A stretch of DNA of 64,000 nucleotides from Bacteroidota bacterium (GTDB lineage Bacteria > Bacteroidota > Bacteroidia > Palsa-965). The notes under the pieces were generated by a model. That model saw only the letters and a list, made by a program, of their open reading frames with translations, was not told where the DNA came from and did not search any database. This document shows, in pieces, positions 34,826 to 44,669 of the stretch. A program made the translations under genes and the position numbers. The stretch is from the NCBI GenBank assembly GCA_020402865.1, contig JADBYT010000002.1:372001-436000 (forward strand), written 5' to 3'. The stretch's first letter is position 1; every line of letters starts with the position of its first letter.

Positions 34826-35428
34826 TTAGAAACCACCGCCGGTGTTTACGGGAGCGCCGTTAGCCGGTGTTGTGCCCGGAGCCGGGAACGGTGTTTCGGC
34901 CGGAGGAGCTTCAACCACGCCTTTGATTTTCAGAATGGCGGGAGCATCTTTACCCTGGAACATTACAGTAACCTGCTTTTCGAACGGGCCAACGCGCTGG
35001 GTGTCGTAACGTACCTTAATGGTTACTGATTTTCCGGGCATAATGGGTTCCTTGCTGTATTCAGGTACAGTGCAGCCGCATGAACCCGTGGCGCTGGTGA
35101 TTACCAGAGGCTCTTTGCTGGTGTTGGTAAGGGTAAAAGTACAGTAAGGATCAGCCCCTTTTTTGATGGTGCCGTAATCGTGAATGGTTTTGTCGAATTT
35201 GTAGCCCTGATCGGTAGTTTGTGCCGGAGCAGATGCGGTGGCTGCCGGTGCCGGTTTGGCAGTAGTAGCGGCCGGAGCCGGCTTAGCGGTGGTAGCTTTT
35301 GCCGGAGCGGGTTTGGAGGCGGTGGCAGTAGCCGGTTTTTTGTCGGCAGCTGGTTTGGCGGCGGGAGCCTGTGCACTGGCTACGCCAAAGGCTGCAGCTA
35401 CAAGTGCAATGGTGAAAATGTGTTTCAT
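34826..35428 (-). CDS. DUF1573 protein with Lys/Ala/Pro repeat linker
   Basis: A 200-residue secreted protein. The signal peptide (1-20) is followed by a 50-residue low-complexity linker of repeated KPAPAATT-like units (about 22-70), then the DUF1573 domain (about 75-175) with GSCGCTVPEYSKEPI, and a Pro-rich C-terminus. The linker sits before the domain, whereas in the copy at 33622 it follows it. It is the middle gene of an operon, 34 bases after the copy at 35463. Confidence 0.82.
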   Translation of the reverse strand: MKHIFTIALVAAAFGVASAQAPAAKPAADKKPATATASKPAPAKATTAKPAPAATTAKPAPAATASAPAQTTDQGYKFDKTIHDYGTIKKGADPYCTFTLTNTSKEPLVITSATGSCGCTVPEYSKEPIMPGKSVTIKVRYDTQRVGPFEKQVTVMFQGKDAPAILKIKGVVEAPPAETPFPAPGTTPANGAPVNTGGGF

Positions 35429-35462
35429 GACTTGGATTTCAGAAATGATTGTGGTTTATACG

Positions 35463-35963
35463 TTAAAGTTTGGGAGTTGCTTTGGGAGCCGGAGCAGCAG
35501 CCGGTGCTTTGGGTGTGGCGGTGGGAGCGGGAACCGGTGTGGCCGGCTGAGCCTGTGCTCCACCTTCAACCATACCTTTCATGTGCAGCACAATAATTTT
35601 GTCGCTGTCGTAGGTAATGGTTACTGTTTTGTCCTGCTGATTGAGTTTGCTGGCGGAGTTGAAGGTTACTTTGATTACACCTGTTCCACCCGGTTTAATG
35701 GGTTCTTTCGGATATTCGGGCACTGTGCAGCCGCATGAGCCCTGTGCATTATTGATAATGAGGGGTTCTTTGCCCGTGTTGCGGAAGCGGAACTCGTGGG
35801 TAACAACTTCGCCCTGCTTGATGGTGCCGAAATTAAACTCCAGATTATCGAAAGTCATTACCGGAGCGGTAGGACGATCCATAGTTGGAGTGGAAGGAGC
35901 CTGAGCCAGAGCGGGGGTGGCAACTCCAAATGCAAGAAGGGCGAGTAAGAAAAGCTTTTTCAT
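35463..35963 (-). CDS. DUF1573 protein with Pro/Ala-rich tail
   Basis: A 166-residue secreted protein and first gene of the DUF1573 operon. The signal peptide is MKKLFLLALLAFGVATPALAQ. The DUF1573 domain (about 32-130) has QGSCGCTVPEYPKEPI near 73-88, and a 35-residue Pro/Ala/Thr/Lys-rich tail ends the protein. It is divergent from valS with 143 bases between. The similarity of its cysteine element to the next gene (GSCGCTVPEY in both) points to recent duplication. Confidence 0.83.
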   Translation of the reverse strand: MKKLFLLALLAFGVATPALAQAPSTPTMDRPTAPVMTFDNLEFNFGTIKQGEVVTHEFRFRNTGKEPLIINNAQGSCGCTVPEYPKEPIKPGGTGVIKVTFNSASKLNQQDKTVTITYDSDKIIVLHMKGMVEGGAQAQPATPVPAPTATPKAPAAAPAPKATPKL

Positions 35964-36106
35964 TTTGTGACTGGTCAGCTAGTGTGGTTTTCGATTCAGA
36001 TTTACAGCCTAAAACAGCATAAACCGTGCCAGAAATAGGCCGAAACAGGCGTAAAATTGATTAGTTTTGTGCTCTTTTAAAGTGCTATTTAACGAAGGTA
36101 ATTACA

Positions 36107-38728
36107 ATGCAGGAAATTCCCAAAACTTACGAGCCGCAACTGGCAGAAGAGAAATGGTATAAATGGTGGATGGATAACGGCTTTTTCCGTTCTGTCCCCG
36201 ATCATCGCGAGCCTTACACCATCGTCATTCCCCCGCCCAACGTTACCGGGGTGCTGCACATGGGGCACATGCTCAATAATACCATTCAGGATGTGCTGGT
36301 CCGTCGGGCGCGTATGCAGGGGAAAAATGCCTGCTGGGTGCCCGGTACCGACCATGCCTCCATTGCCACCGAAGCCAAAGTAGTAAAGCTCCTGGCCGAA
36401 CAGGGCATCAAAAAGCAGGATCTTACCCGCGATGAATTCCTCAAGCATGCCTTTGCCTGGAAAGAAAAATATGGCGGCATCATTCTCGAGCAGTTAAAAA
36501 AGCTGGGCGCATCGTGCGACTGGGAACGCACCCGTTTTACGATGGAAGACGACCTGAGCGAGGCCGTTCTTGAAGTATTCGTTCGTCTTTACGAAAAAGG
36601 CCTGGTGTATCGCGGGCACCGCATGGTGAACTGGGATCCGGCGGCGCTTACGGCGGTTTCGGACGAGGAAGTAATTATGAAGGAAACCAACTCGCGGCTT
36701 TTCTACCTCAGCTATCAGGTAGAAGGCAGCGAAGAACGCATAACCATTGCCACCACCCGCCCCGAAACCATTCTGGGCGATACAGCAGTAGCCGTTCACC
36801 CCGAAGATCCGCGCTATGCCCACCTCAAAGGGAAACGCGTACTGGTTCCGCTTATTAACCGCGCGGTGCCGGTTATTTTTGATGAATATGTGGACCGCGA
36901 GTTCGGAACAGGTGCGCTCAAGGTTACGCCTGCGCACGATCGCAACGACTACGAACTTGGCAAAAAGCACAAGCTCGAAACGCTTGATATTCTCAATGCA
37001 AACGGCACGCTTAGCCCTGCAGCCCAGCTTTACGTGGGGCAGGATCGCTTTGCGGTGCGCAGGCAAATTGCAAAAGACCTTGAAGCGGCCGGCCATCTGG
37101 TTAAAACCGATGATATCCGCAACAGCGTAGGGCACTCCGAGCGCACAGATGCAGTAATCGAGCCACGCCTCTCGCAGCAGTGGTTTGTGGATATGAAAGG
37201 CCTTGCCGGTCCGGCGCTGGAAAATGTGGTGAACGGAAACATCCGCCTCATCCCCGACAAATTCATCAATACCTACAAGTATTGGATGGAGAATGTACAG
37301 GACTGGTGCATTTCGCGGCAGCTCTGGTGGGGACAGCGCATTCCTGCGTGGTATCTGCCCAACGGGCAGCACGTGGTGGCCATGAATGCTGAAAAAGCAT
37401 TGGAGAAAGCCAAAGCAATTGATGCAAACCTCACCGCGGCCGACCTCAAGCAGGACGAAGACGTGGTAGATACCTGGTTCTCGTCGTGGCTGTGGCCGAT
37501 TTCGGTATTCGACGGATTTAAGGATCCGAACAATGCGGATATCAACTATTACTATCCGACCAACGACCTCGTAACCGCGCCCGAAATCCTGTTTTTCTGG
37601 GTGGCGCGTATGATTATGGCCGGTTACGAGTTCCGGGGCGATCTGCCTTTCCGCAATGTGTACCTTACCGGTATTGTACGCGACAAGCAGGGCCGCAAAA
37701 TGTCGAAGTCGTTGGGCAATTCGCCCGATCCGCTTGACCTTATTGAAAAATATGGTGCCGATGGTGTGCGTGTAGGCATGCTGCTGAGTTCGCCGGCGGG
37801 CAATGATTTGCCTTTCGATGAGTCGCTTTGCGAGCAGGGCCGCAACTTTGCCAATAAAATCTGGAATGCCTTCCGCCTCATCAAAGGCTGGACGGTTGAT
37901 GCGTCGGCTGCACAGCCGGTGGCGGCCGCTGCGGCGGTTGAGTGGTTTGGCGCACGTATGCAGCAGCAGCTTGCCGAGATTAACGAGCATTACGCCAAAT
38001 TCCGTTTGTCGGATGCGCTGATGAGTACCTACAAATTGGTGTGGGACGACTTCTGCGCGTGGTATCTCGAAGCGGTGAAGCCCGAATTTGTGGACGGACA
38101 GCCCAAGCCGGTTGATGCGAAAACGTACAACGCATCGCTCGATTATCTTGGGCAGCTTATGAAAATGCTGCATCCGTTTATGCCTTTCCTCACCGAGGAG
38201 CTTTACCACCTTATGGGTGAGCGCGGTGAGAAAGACGGCATCATTGTAGCCGAGTGGCCGAAGGAGGCCGCATTTGATATAAAAGCCATTGAGCGTTTTG
38301 CACAGGCATCGGAAGCCGTGTCGCAGGTGCGCAATATCCGCAACCAGAAAGGTCTTTCGCCAAAAGAAAAACTGCAGTTGCAGATTAAAGGCGCGGCCGA
38401 TGCGCAGTACGATGCGGTAATTGAAAAGCTGGCCAACGTGAGCATTTCATTTACCGATGCCAAGCCCGAAGGTGCCGTAAGCTTTCTTATAAAAGCTACC
38501 GAGTACTTTGTACCGCTGGCCGGAAGCGTTGACCCCGAGGCCGAGAAAAAACGCCTTACCGAAGAGCTTACCTACAACAAGGGCTTTCTCAAATCGGTGC
38601 AGGCCAAGCTGGCCAACGAGCGTTTTGTGGCCAATGCAAAGCCCGAAGTGGTAGAAGTAGAGCGCCGCAAAGAAGCCGATGCAATGGCCAAAATAAAAGC
38701 CATTGAAGAGCAGCTAACCCAACTCTAA
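36107..38728 (+). CDS. valS: Valyl-tRNA synthetase
   Basis: Class I aminoacyl-tRNA synthetase of 873 residues that charges tRNA-Val. The nucleotide-binding motif is HMGH at 51-54 (in [13 protein letters not shown]) and the KMSKS loop is KMSKS at 531-535 ([14 protein letters not shown]). The CP1 editing domain (about 190-350) contains [15 protein letters not shown]. The anticodon-binding domain and a C-terminal coiled coil (about 805-873) typical of ValS complete it. Length fits the family. It is a single gene ending in a strong terminator. Confidence 0.97.
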   Translation: MQEIPKTYEPQLAEEKWYKWWMDNGFFRSVPDHREPYTIVIPPPNVTGVLHMGHMLNNTIQDVLVRRARMQGKNACWVPGTDHASIATEAKVVKLLAEQGIKKQDLTRDEFLKHAFAWKEKYGGIILEQLKKLGASCDWERTRFTMEDDLSEAVLEVFVRLYEKGLVYRGHRMVNWDPAALTAVSDEEVIMKETNSRLFYLSYQVEGSEERITIATTRPETILGDTAVAVHPEDPRYAHLKGKRVLVPLINRAVPVIFDEYVDREFGTGALKVTPAHDRNDYELGKKHKLETLDILNANGTLSPAAQLYVGQDRFAVRRQIAKDLEAAGHLVKTDDIRNSVGHSERTDAVIEPRLSQQWFVDMKGLAGPALENVVNGNIRLIPDKFINTYKYWMENVQDWCISRQLWWGQRIPAWYLPNGQHVVAMNAEKALEKAKAIDANLTAADLKQDEDVVDTWFSSWLWPISVFDGFKDPNNADINYYYPTNDLVTAPEILFFWVARMIMAGYEFRGDLPFRNVYLTGIVRDKQGRKMSKSLGNSPDPLDLIEKYGADGVRVGMLLSSPAGNDLPFDESLCEQGRNFANKIWNAFRLIKGWTVDASAAQPVAAAAAVEWFGARMQQQLAEINEHYAKFRLSDALMSTYKLVWDDFCAWYLEAVKPEFVDGQPKPVDAKTYNASLDYLGQLMKMLHPFMPFLTEELYHLMGERGEKDGIIVAEWPKEAAFDIKAIERFAQASEAVSQVRNIRNQKGLSPKEKLQLQIKGAADAQYDAVIEKLANVSISFTDAKPEGAVSFLIKATEYFVPLAGSVDPEAEKKRLTEELTYNKGFLKSVQAKLANERFVANAKPEVVEVERRKEADAMAKIKAIEEQLTQL

Positions 38729-38738
38729 TCATTCACAT

Positions 38739-38772
38739 AAAATCCCGGAACACTTTGTGGCCGGGATTTTTT
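38739..38772 (+). terminator. Terminator of valS
   Basis: A perfect 10-bp inverted repeat (38739-38748 with 38761-38770) with a 12-base loop, ending in a T-run. It begins 10 bases after the valS stop and ends 8 bases before the next ATG. Confidence 0.87.
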
Positions 38773-38780
38773 ATACTGCG

Positions 38781-40502
38781 ATGAAACAGGTTCAATTTCT
38801 TTTTCTTGCCCTGAGTGTGGCACTGCTGGCCGGATGCAGCGTGTTTGGCGTGCACTTCAATATTCACAACCCCAAACGCGCAGGTAAATTCCCCGAAAAA
38901 ACACCCGCCCGCGCTCTGTTCGGCGAATCCACACCGGTCAGAAACAGTTACGATGTAACGCACTATGACCTTACCGTTGATTTTGGTACGGATCCGCTGA
39001 AGGAAAAATCAATTTCCGGCACGGTCATCATCACCGCAAAAACAGTTGCGGCTACCGATTCATTTCAGCTCGACCTGAAAGAAAACATGCGGCTCATTTC
39101 GGCCGAAATGCGTATGGATAAACAAGCAGAGTGGTCAACTGTACGCTTTTCGTGGAAGTACAATACCGTGTTTGTGAAGGCCGATCGCGTGCTGGATGCC
39201 GGAAAAACACTGCAGATCCGTCTCAACTACAGCGGCACGCCCGACGAAGCAAAACGTCCGCCGTGGCGTGGCGGCTTTGTACGCAAGCGCGACGAGCAGA
39301 AACGTCCGTGGATGGGTGTGGCCTGCCAGAGCGAAGGCGCCGGAATCTGGTGGCCCTGCAAAGATGCCATGAACGATGAGCCCGACTCGATGAACATTCA
39401 CCTCATTATCCCGAAAGGATTAACCGGTGTAAGCAACGGCCGTTTTACAGATACTGCATCGGTAAATGCCACACAAACGCAGTGGAACTGGAAGCTGAGT
39501 TGCCCCGTCAATGTATATAACGTGACGTTTTACATCGGTAAATTTAAACTCCTTCACGATACCTACACAAGTGCGGTAACCGGAAAAGTACTCGAACTCA
39601 ATCATTATGTATTGGATTATAATTATGAAAAGGCAAAAGTGCATTTCACGCAGGTGAAAGAGCATATTGCGTTTTACGAAAAACGTTTTGGTGCTTATCC
39701 GTGGTATGAAGACGGGTTTAAACTCGTGGAATCACCTTACGCCGGCATGGAGCATCAGAGTGCAATTGCTTATGGAAACGGATATAAGAATCAGTTCGGA
39801 TATTCATTCGATTATATTATACTTCACGAAACGGCACACGAATGGTGGGGCAACAGTGTAACTGCCGCCGATCTTGCCGATGGCTGGTTGCACGAAGGTT
39901 TTGCCACCTATTCCGAAGCCTTGTTTGTAGAGCATAAATTCGGTAAAGAGCGGTATCAGAGTTACCTGCTCAATCAGCGTATGTTTATTATTAACCGTCG
40001 CCCGGTGGTGGGAGAAAAAGGTATCCGCTACTTCAATTACAAAGACAGTGATATTTATATGAAAGGTGCGTGGATTTTACACACACTCCGAAGCAGTATT
40101 AACAACGACAGTGTATTTTTTGATATCATCAAAACATTTGCCACCCGTTACTACCGTTCTGAAATTTCATCGCAGCAGTTTATTGATCTGGTGAACGAAA
40201 AAACGAAAAAAGACTACACACCGTTCTTTGATCAGTACCTCAACAACCGTTTTGTGCCTGAACTAGAATATTATCAGGACAGCGAATACATTTATTACCG
40301 CTGGAAGAAAACCAATCCCGGGTTTAACCTCTCTCTGCGTGCGAAAGGGCTGATTAAGGGTGATGTACTTACACCTGCTTCAAATGAAATTAATTGTACA
40401 CCTATTGACTTCAGAACGTTTGAGGTGCAATGGAAAAAGTATCTCGTGAAGCCGGTAGAGAATAAGAAGCTGAAAGGCCAGTTCGAAAAGCAGACTAAAT
40501 AG
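38781..40502 (+). CDS. M1 family zinc aminopeptidase, lipoprotein
   Basis: A 573-residue gluzincin peptidase. The zinc motif HETAHEWWGN starts at His349, with the third ligand Glu372 in WLHEGF, 18 residues after the second His. The exopeptidase motif is present as YAGMEHQ. It has a lipoprotein signal with lipobox LLAGC (Cys19), so it is lipid-anchored. The correct start is ATG 38781; a GTG at 38757 falls inside the valS terminator and gives a poorer signal. It is likely involved in periplasmic or surface peptide degradation. The next gene is convergent, four bases away. Confidence 0.9.
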   Translation: MKQVQFLFLALSVALLAGCSVFGVHFNIHNPKRAGKFPEKTPARALFGESTPVRNSYDVTHYDLTVDFGTDPLKEKSISGTVIITAKTVAATDSFQLDLKENMRLISAEMRMDKQAEWSTVRFSWKYNTVFVKADRVLDAGKTLQIRLNYSGTPDEAKRPPWRGGFVRKRDEQKRPWMGVACQSEGAGIWWPCKDAMNDEPDSMNIHLIIPKGLTGVSNGRFTDTASVNATQTQWNWKLSCPVNVYNVTFYIGKFKLLHDTYTSAVTGKVLELNHYVLDYNYEKAKVHFTQVKEHIAFYEKRFGAYPWYEDGFKLVESPYAGMEHQSAIAYGNGYKNQFGYSFDYIILHETAHEWWGNSVTAADLADGWLHEGFATYSEALFVEHKFGKERYQSYLLNQRMFIINRRPVVGEKGIRYFNYKDSDIYMKGAWILHTLRSSINNDSVFFDIIKTFATRYYRSEISSQQFIDLVNEKTKKDYTPFFDQYLNNRFVPELEYYQDSEYIYYRWKKTNPGFNLSLRAKGLIKGDVLTPASNEINCTPIDFRTFEVQWKKYLVKPVENKKLKGQFEKQTK

Positions 40503-40506
40503 GCTC

Positions 40507-41265
40507 TCAGATATAGCCCGAAATTTTGTAGCTGATGCAGCCAAACCATTCGTGCAGCAACTGGTTCCAGCCTTGCATTACTTCGGCTTCGGGCAGCAGC
40601 AGGTAGTCGGGTTCGAAACGCATTGGCCCGCCGGAATAGCGGTCGGCCGAGTAGGGTGTAACCTTTATTCCTTCATGCGCAAAGCAGGCCACTGAGCGGC
40701 GCATGTGAAAGCCTGAGGTGATGAGCAGATAACGCCCGTTTCCACTGCCCAGCAAGGGTTTGGTGAATGCGGCGTTTTCGTGTGTATTGCGCGATTTGTT
40801 TTCAAACACAATGGCTGAGTCGTTGAGTTTTGCTTTTACTAACCAGCTTTGCACCCAGTTTGCCTCGAGCTTGTCAGGATGTTTCAGACTGCCTGAGCCG
40901 CCGGTGAAAATGAGTTTGGGCGCCACGCCTTTGCGCAAAAGCTGCAAGCCCTGAAAAAGCCTGTCGCCGCCGCGGGTAAACTGCACACGGTCAAGCTGCT
41001 CATCCCACGCGCTGGTGCCGCCAAGTACAATAATGGCATCGTATTGCTGCGCCGCAGGTTCGGGTGTGGCCGGAATTTCCCAGGCGCGCATTACAGTATC
41101 GAGCACAAAACGGTTGCTGAACAAATAAAGCACCAGCACCCCGGCAAACAAAGCCCTGCGGCGAATATGCGCTTTCTTGGTTAGCAGACTCCACACCAGC
41201 AGCAGCATGGCCCAGGTAAACGGAAGCAGCAGAAACGAAAGTATTTTGGAGAGGACGAAAAACAT
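40507..41265 (-). CDS. YdcF/ElyC family (DUF218) membrane protein
   Basis: A 252-residue DUF218 protein with two N-terminal transmembrane helices (about 5-28 and 38-55). The DUF218 domain (about 75-240) contains AIIVLGG, FTGGSG, ENKSRNTHENA and TSGFHMRR. ElyC in E. coli affects envelope and undecaprenyl-carrier metabolism; the biochemical role of the family is not settled. The gene follows the T9SS protein gene by three bases, so the two form an operon. Confidence 0.83.
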   Translation of the reverse strand: MFFVLSKILSFLLLPFTWAMLLLVWSLLTKKAHIRRRALFAGVLVLYLFSNRFVLDTVMRAWEIPATPEPAAQQYDAIIVLGGTSAWDEQLDRVQFTRGGDRLFQGLQLLRKGVAPKLIFTGGSGSLKHPDKLEANWVQSWLVKAKLNDSAIVFENKSRNTHENAAFTKPLLGSGNGRYLLITSGFHMRRSVACFAHEGIKVTPYSADRYSGGPMRFEPDYLLLPEAEVMQGWNQLLHEWFGCISYKISGYI

Positions 41266-41268
41266 AGT

Positions 41269-42366
41269 TTACTGTGTGCGTATGATGAGCTGACTTCCCG
41301 TTTGGCCTGCTGCGGTGATAATGCGCAACTGATATGTGCCGGGCTGAAGTGCGGATGTATTGATGTATGTAGTTGAAGTGAATGAAAAACCACTTTGCAC
41401 TAACTGATTTTGAAGTGTGTAAAGCTGCCACGTGTAATTTGCTTCGCCACATTGCAGCATAAGTTCGTCGGCAGCCGGATTGGGACAGAGCGTAAACGTT
41501 GTTTCCTGCGGCTGCAAAGCAGAAACAGAAAGTGCCGCAGGAATATCAATCGTGTAAAGCTTTCCACCAAAATTAAGCAGCACTTCATCGGTAAGCCAAA
41601 GCAAACTGTCGGTGGCAAACACCACGGCTTCTTTCTGTGTGTAAGGTGTCATGGTGAAACGCGTTACATTGCCCTGAAAGAAATTATCGCCGGTGAAATT
41701 GCGGAAGAGGTAAATGTTGAATTCGGAGAAAAGCACCATTTCTGTGCCTGCGGGACTGATGTCGGCCGAGGTGATCCACTGCTGCGTATTGAAGCTGTCA
41801 ACCGGCATGAGGCTGTACACACCAGCCGTATCGGGCATTTTGTACATGCGGCAGTAGGTGGAAGTACCGCGGTTTTTTGAAAACACATAAAGCGAGCCGT
41901 TGAAATGAAACATGGCCTCGCAGTCGAAATTTTGTCCGGCGGCAGGCGGCGGAAAGGCGGTCTGATCGGCGAAGCTGAATTCGATAAGCTGCGGTGTAAT
42001 GCTGTCGGTTGTGATACTTTGGGGCGGGGGAATTTTGTAGATGCGCAGATCCTGCCGGTTGTTGGCGTTGTTGCCAAAATCGCCGAGGTAAAAATTGCCG
42101 GTATTGTCCTGCGCGAGGTCTTCGCAGTCGTAGGGCGAAACGCCGCGCAGGTGCAGGCTGCGGCGGATGGTGGCTGTAGTGTCTATCTGATACAGCGTGC
42201 CGGGATCGCCGCTGTCGTTGTGCGACCAGAGGCTGGTGTCGCTCACAAATTCAAGGCCTGATGATTCGCTGAGTGTATCGGGCAGCAGGGCGCGGAGTTG
42301 CGGCACTACCGGAATCTGCGCCTGAAGCACAAGCGGAAAAAGAGCAAGAAACAGCAGCAGGCGCAT
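41269..42366 (-). CDS. Secreted T9SS-sorted protein, beta-propeller-like
   Basis: A 365-residue exported protein. The frame is open to 42756, but the real start is ATG 42366, which gives the signal peptide MRLLLFLALFPLVLQAQ; the upstream part overlaps the divergent gene at 42415. The body (about 20-285) has repeated beta motifs (SLWSHNDSGDPGTLYQID, NFYLGDFGNNANNR), suggesting an incomplete or small beta-propeller. A type A T9SS sorting domain (about 290-365) ends the protein. No catalytic motif is seen. Confidence 0.78.
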   Translation of the reverse strand: MRLLLFLALFPLVLQAQIPVVPQLRALLPDTLSESSGLEFVSDTSLWSHNDSGDPGTLYQIDTTATIRRSLHLRGVSPYDCEDLAQDNTGNFYLGDFGNNANNRQDLRIYKIPPPQSITTDSITPQLIEFSFADQTAFPPPAAGQNFDCEAMFHFNGSLYVFSKNRGTSTYCRMYKMPDTAGVYSLMPVDSFNTQQWITSADISPAGTEMVLFSEFNIYLFRNFTGDNFFQGNVTRFTMTPYTQKEAVVFATDSLLWLTDEVLLNFGGKLYTIDIPAALSVSALQPQETTFTLCPNPAADELMLQCGEANYTWQLYTLQNQLVQSGFSFTSTTYINTSALQPGTYQLRIITAAGQTGSQLIIRTQ

Positions 42367-42414
42367 ACGCGAAATTAAGCGAAAAGCGCAGCCAAAAAAC
42401 AGCATCTTTGCAGT

Positions 42415-43446
42415 ATGCGCATCCGCAAATTTTTTCTCGTGCTGGCCGATCTTCTGTTTGCGCCGCTGTTTGTGTTTGCGCTGTTCAACGTATCGCTGCT
42501 GGTGTATGGCGTGAAGATGGGCAACGGGCAGCTGACGATTATCCGCGAAGCGCGTCCGATTACTGAAGTGCTGGCCGATGCGGCTGTGCCGGATTCGGTG
42601 AAAAGTAAACTGCGGCTGATACAGGAAATACGCGCCTTTGCGTTTGACAAGCTGGGGCTCACGCGCAACGACAATTACAGTACGTTTTACGACCAGCAGG
42701 GCAAGCCGGTAATTTATGTGGTAACGGCTTGCGAGAAATTCAGTTTGAAGCCGCACCGCTGGAGTTATTCGCTGCTGGGTAAAATGCCTTACCGCGGTTT
42801 TTTCGAGAAGCCGCCAGCCGAAACGGAAATTGCACGTTTGCAGGCAGCCGGCTACGATGCCGATCTGGGCGGCGCGGCAGGCTGGTCCACATTAGGCTGG
42901 TTTAACGATCCGGTGCTTTCGCAAATGCTGCGCTACTCAGAAGGCGAGCTGGCCGAACTCATTATTCACGAGCTTACGCATGGCACTATTTTCGTGACAA
43001 ATGATGTGGAGTATAACGAGAACTTAGCCAGCTTTGTAGGCTGCAAAGGTGCCATCGCTTTTCTTGCGCAGCGTTACGGCATTAACTCGCCGCAACTTGA
43101 AGCTTACAAGCAAAGCCTCATTGACCAGCGCCGCCGCGAAAAATTTCTGATCACCGCCGCGCAGCAGCTTGACAGTTTGTACAACACTTTTCCGGCGGTG
43201 CCCGACACTGTAAAATGCCTTGCCCTGCGCAATGAAGCTTACAACCGAATCTGCGCCAAAGCCGAAGCACAAGGCGATACAATTTACGCCAGGCGCCTGC
43301 GCAAACGCTTTGAAAAAAGTGGTAACACCGTAGTGATGCACGCCCTGCGTTACGGCGAGAAGCAGGATGATTTTGAAACGGAGTACAGCCGCTTTACCAA
43401 TGTGGCGATGTATATACAGTGGCTGAAAGAGAAATTCGGGAAGTAG
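42415..43446 (+). CDS. Putative aminopeptidase (PF10023-like metallopeptidase)
   Basis: A 343-residue protein with an N-terminal hydrophobic anchor (about 7-30). The zinc motif HELTHG is near 185-190, followed by VEYNENLASFVG, in which Glu is the probable third ligand. This pattern, together with GWSTLGWFNDPVLSQMLRYSEGELAELI, matches the Aminopep family of predicted bacterial peptidases. The C-terminal third is helical and basic. The substrate is not known. Its stop is one base from that of the convergent gene at 43448. Confidence 0.78.
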   Translation: MRIRKFFLVLADLLFAPLFVFALFNVSLLVYGVKMGNGQLTIIREARPITEVLADAAVPDSVKSKLRLIQEIRAFAFDKLGLTRNDNYSTFYDQQGKPVIYVVTACEKFSLKPHRWSYSLLGKMPYRGFFEKPPAETEIARLQAAGYDADLGGAAGWSTLGWFNDPVLSQMLRYSEGELAELIIHELTHGTIFVTNDVEYNENLASFVGCKGAIAFLAQRYGINSPQLEAYKQSLIDQRRREKFLITAAQQLDSLYNTFPAVPDTVKCLALRNEAYNRICAKAEAQGDTIYARRLRKRFEKSGNTVVMHALRYGEKQDDFETEYSRFTNVAMYIQWLKEKFGK

Positions 43447-43447
43447 T

Positions 43448-44053
43448 TTACTTCGCCAAACGCAACACCGGCGAGCCATCCAGTCCAATCTTCACATCGG
43501 GCGATTCGATGGTGGTTTTTACGGCCATGCCTTCGCTGTTGCCAATGCGGAACGAGATCGTTTCGAGGTTGCCGGGTGTGGTATATACAAATTCATCGGC
43601 CGGATACATGTTGCCGTTTTCGTCCTCATCCATTTCGGCACCCATAAAAAAGCAGGGGCGCAAATGGGCTTCGCCGCGGAAAGTGGTTTGCTTACCCGAT
43701 TCTTCGCGGCAGGTGAGGTTGAAATTTACCGATGAAAAAGTATTTCGCTTAATGATGAGCTGAATGGCGTACTGTTCGGTTTTGCCGGTAAAACGTTCGT
43801 TCTGGCGCGAAACCCCGGTGGGCAGAAAAGCGGTATCGTTGCCGTCGATGATAAACAAACTGTCGATAAGCGTAACCGTTTTTGCACAGCCGCTGTTTGC
43901 AAGCTCGTTGAGGAAAAACAGCGAATATTTTTCGGGGTGCTGCACCACTACCTTTGTGGGGGCATTTTCGGTATAATACGCAACCGAAAACGGAGCCGCT
44001 GTCAAAAGCAACGCCACGGCAGACAGTACGGTAATAATTTTTGTAATTTTCAT
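43448..44053 (-). CDS. Hypothetical secreted protein
   Basis: A 201-residue exported protein of unknown function. ATG 44053 begins MKITKIITVLSAVALLLTAAPF, a signal peptide or N-terminal anchor; ATG 44071 is an alternative, and the frame further upstream is noise. The mature part is beta-rich with three cysteines and the acidic stretch AEMDEDENGN near 140. It is divergent from the membrane protein gene at 44075 with only 21 bases between the starts, so the promoters must overlap. Confidence 0.6.
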   Translation of the reverse strand: MKITKIITVLSAVALLLTAAPFSVAYYTENAPTKVVVQHPEKYSLFFLNELANSGCAKTVTLIDSLFIIDGNDTAFLPTGVSRQNERFTGKTEQYAIQLIIKRNTFSSVNFNLTCREESGKQTTFRGEAHLRPCFFMGAEMDEDENGNMYPADEFVYTTPGNLETISFRIGNSEGMAVKTTIESPDVKIGLDGSPVLRLAK

Positions 44054-44074
44054 ATCCGGTTTAAACTGCATAAT

Positions 44075-44413
44075 ATGTACGAACACAAACGCCAACCGCT
44101 TGCCCCGCGACAGATTTACTATCAACGAATATACCGAAATCTGGCGTGGAGCTGTTTTTTTCTGATTATTTGTCTTGGCATAGGCATTGTGGGTTATCAT
44201 TTTACCTGTAACCTGCCGTGGATTGATGCGCTGCACAATGCATCCATGATATTATCGGGTATGGGGCCGGTGGCTGAAATTACCGGCAACGGCGGAAAAG
44301 TGTTTTCGTCGCTGTATGCAATTTTCAGCGGTGTGGCATTTATTACCAATATTGGTGTGCTGCTTGCGCCGGCTATTCACCGGTTCTTTCACCGGCTGCA
44401 TGTGGAAGAGTAG
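44075..44413 (+). CDS. Two-TM protein resembling a K+ channel pore module
   Basis: A 112-residue membrane protein. Transmembrane helix 1 is about 24-44 and helix 2 about 80-102. Between them a short re-entrant-like segment with NASMILSGMGP (about 55-65) resembles a pore helix plus filter in length and position, although the filter reads SGMGP rather than TVGYG. I infer a channel-like fold; conductance or ion selectivity cannot be claimed. The longer frame from 43937 overlaps the divergent gene and is not real. Confidence 0.6.
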   Translation: MYEHKRQPLAPRQIYYQRIYRNLAWSCFFLIICLGIGIVGYHFTCNLPWIDALHNASMILSGMGPVAEITGNGGKVFSSLYAIFSGVAFITNIGVLLAPAIHRFFHRLHVEE

Positions 44414-44437
44414 GTGTGTACACCACAGGCTTTACTT

Positions 44438-44445
44438 TACCTTTG
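44438..44445 (+). promoter_or_regulatory. Candidate start-proximal -7 element
   Basis: TACCTTTG, an exact TAnnTTTG, ends eight bases before the ATG at 44453. There is no obvious TTG at the usual distance. Confidence 0.3.
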
Positions 44446-44452
44446 TATTGGT

Positions 44453-44665
44453 ATGAAACCCGGAATTCCCGAATTGAAATTTGCAACGCTAATGAGTTTT
44501 TTCACCACACTGGTGGTTACGCTGGTGCTGGTGAGTGTAAATTTCGGCTGGCGTGAGGGCTTTTTACTGGTGTGGCTGCGTTCGTGGCTTATAGCGTTTG
44601 TGCTGGTGGGTATTTCTATTCTTTATCTGGCGCCGGTGTTGCGTAAATGGCTGGCCAAAAAATAA
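44453..44665 (+). CDS. DUF2798 small membrane protein
   Basis: A 70-residue protein with two transmembrane helices (about 9-29 and 38-60) and a basic C-terminus (RKWLAKK), the pattern of DUF2798. ATG 44453 gives MKPGIPELKFATL, a normal family N-terminus. The frame from 44414 only adds non-coding sequence after the previous stop. The function of the family is unknown. Confidence 0.7.
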   Translation: MKPGIPELKFATLMSFFTTLVVTLVLVSVNFGWREGFLLVWLRSWLIAFVLVGISILYLAPVLRKWLAKK

Positions 44666-44669
44666 ACGC

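Noticed and set aside
36494-38209. 571-codon minus-strand open frame inside valS
   Set aside because: It is an antisense shadow of valS with no recognisable domains and atypical composition, so it is not a gene.
42367-42756. N-terminal extension of the T9SS protein gene
   Set aside because: It overlaps the divergent metallopeptidase gene, while a clear signal peptide begins at 42366.
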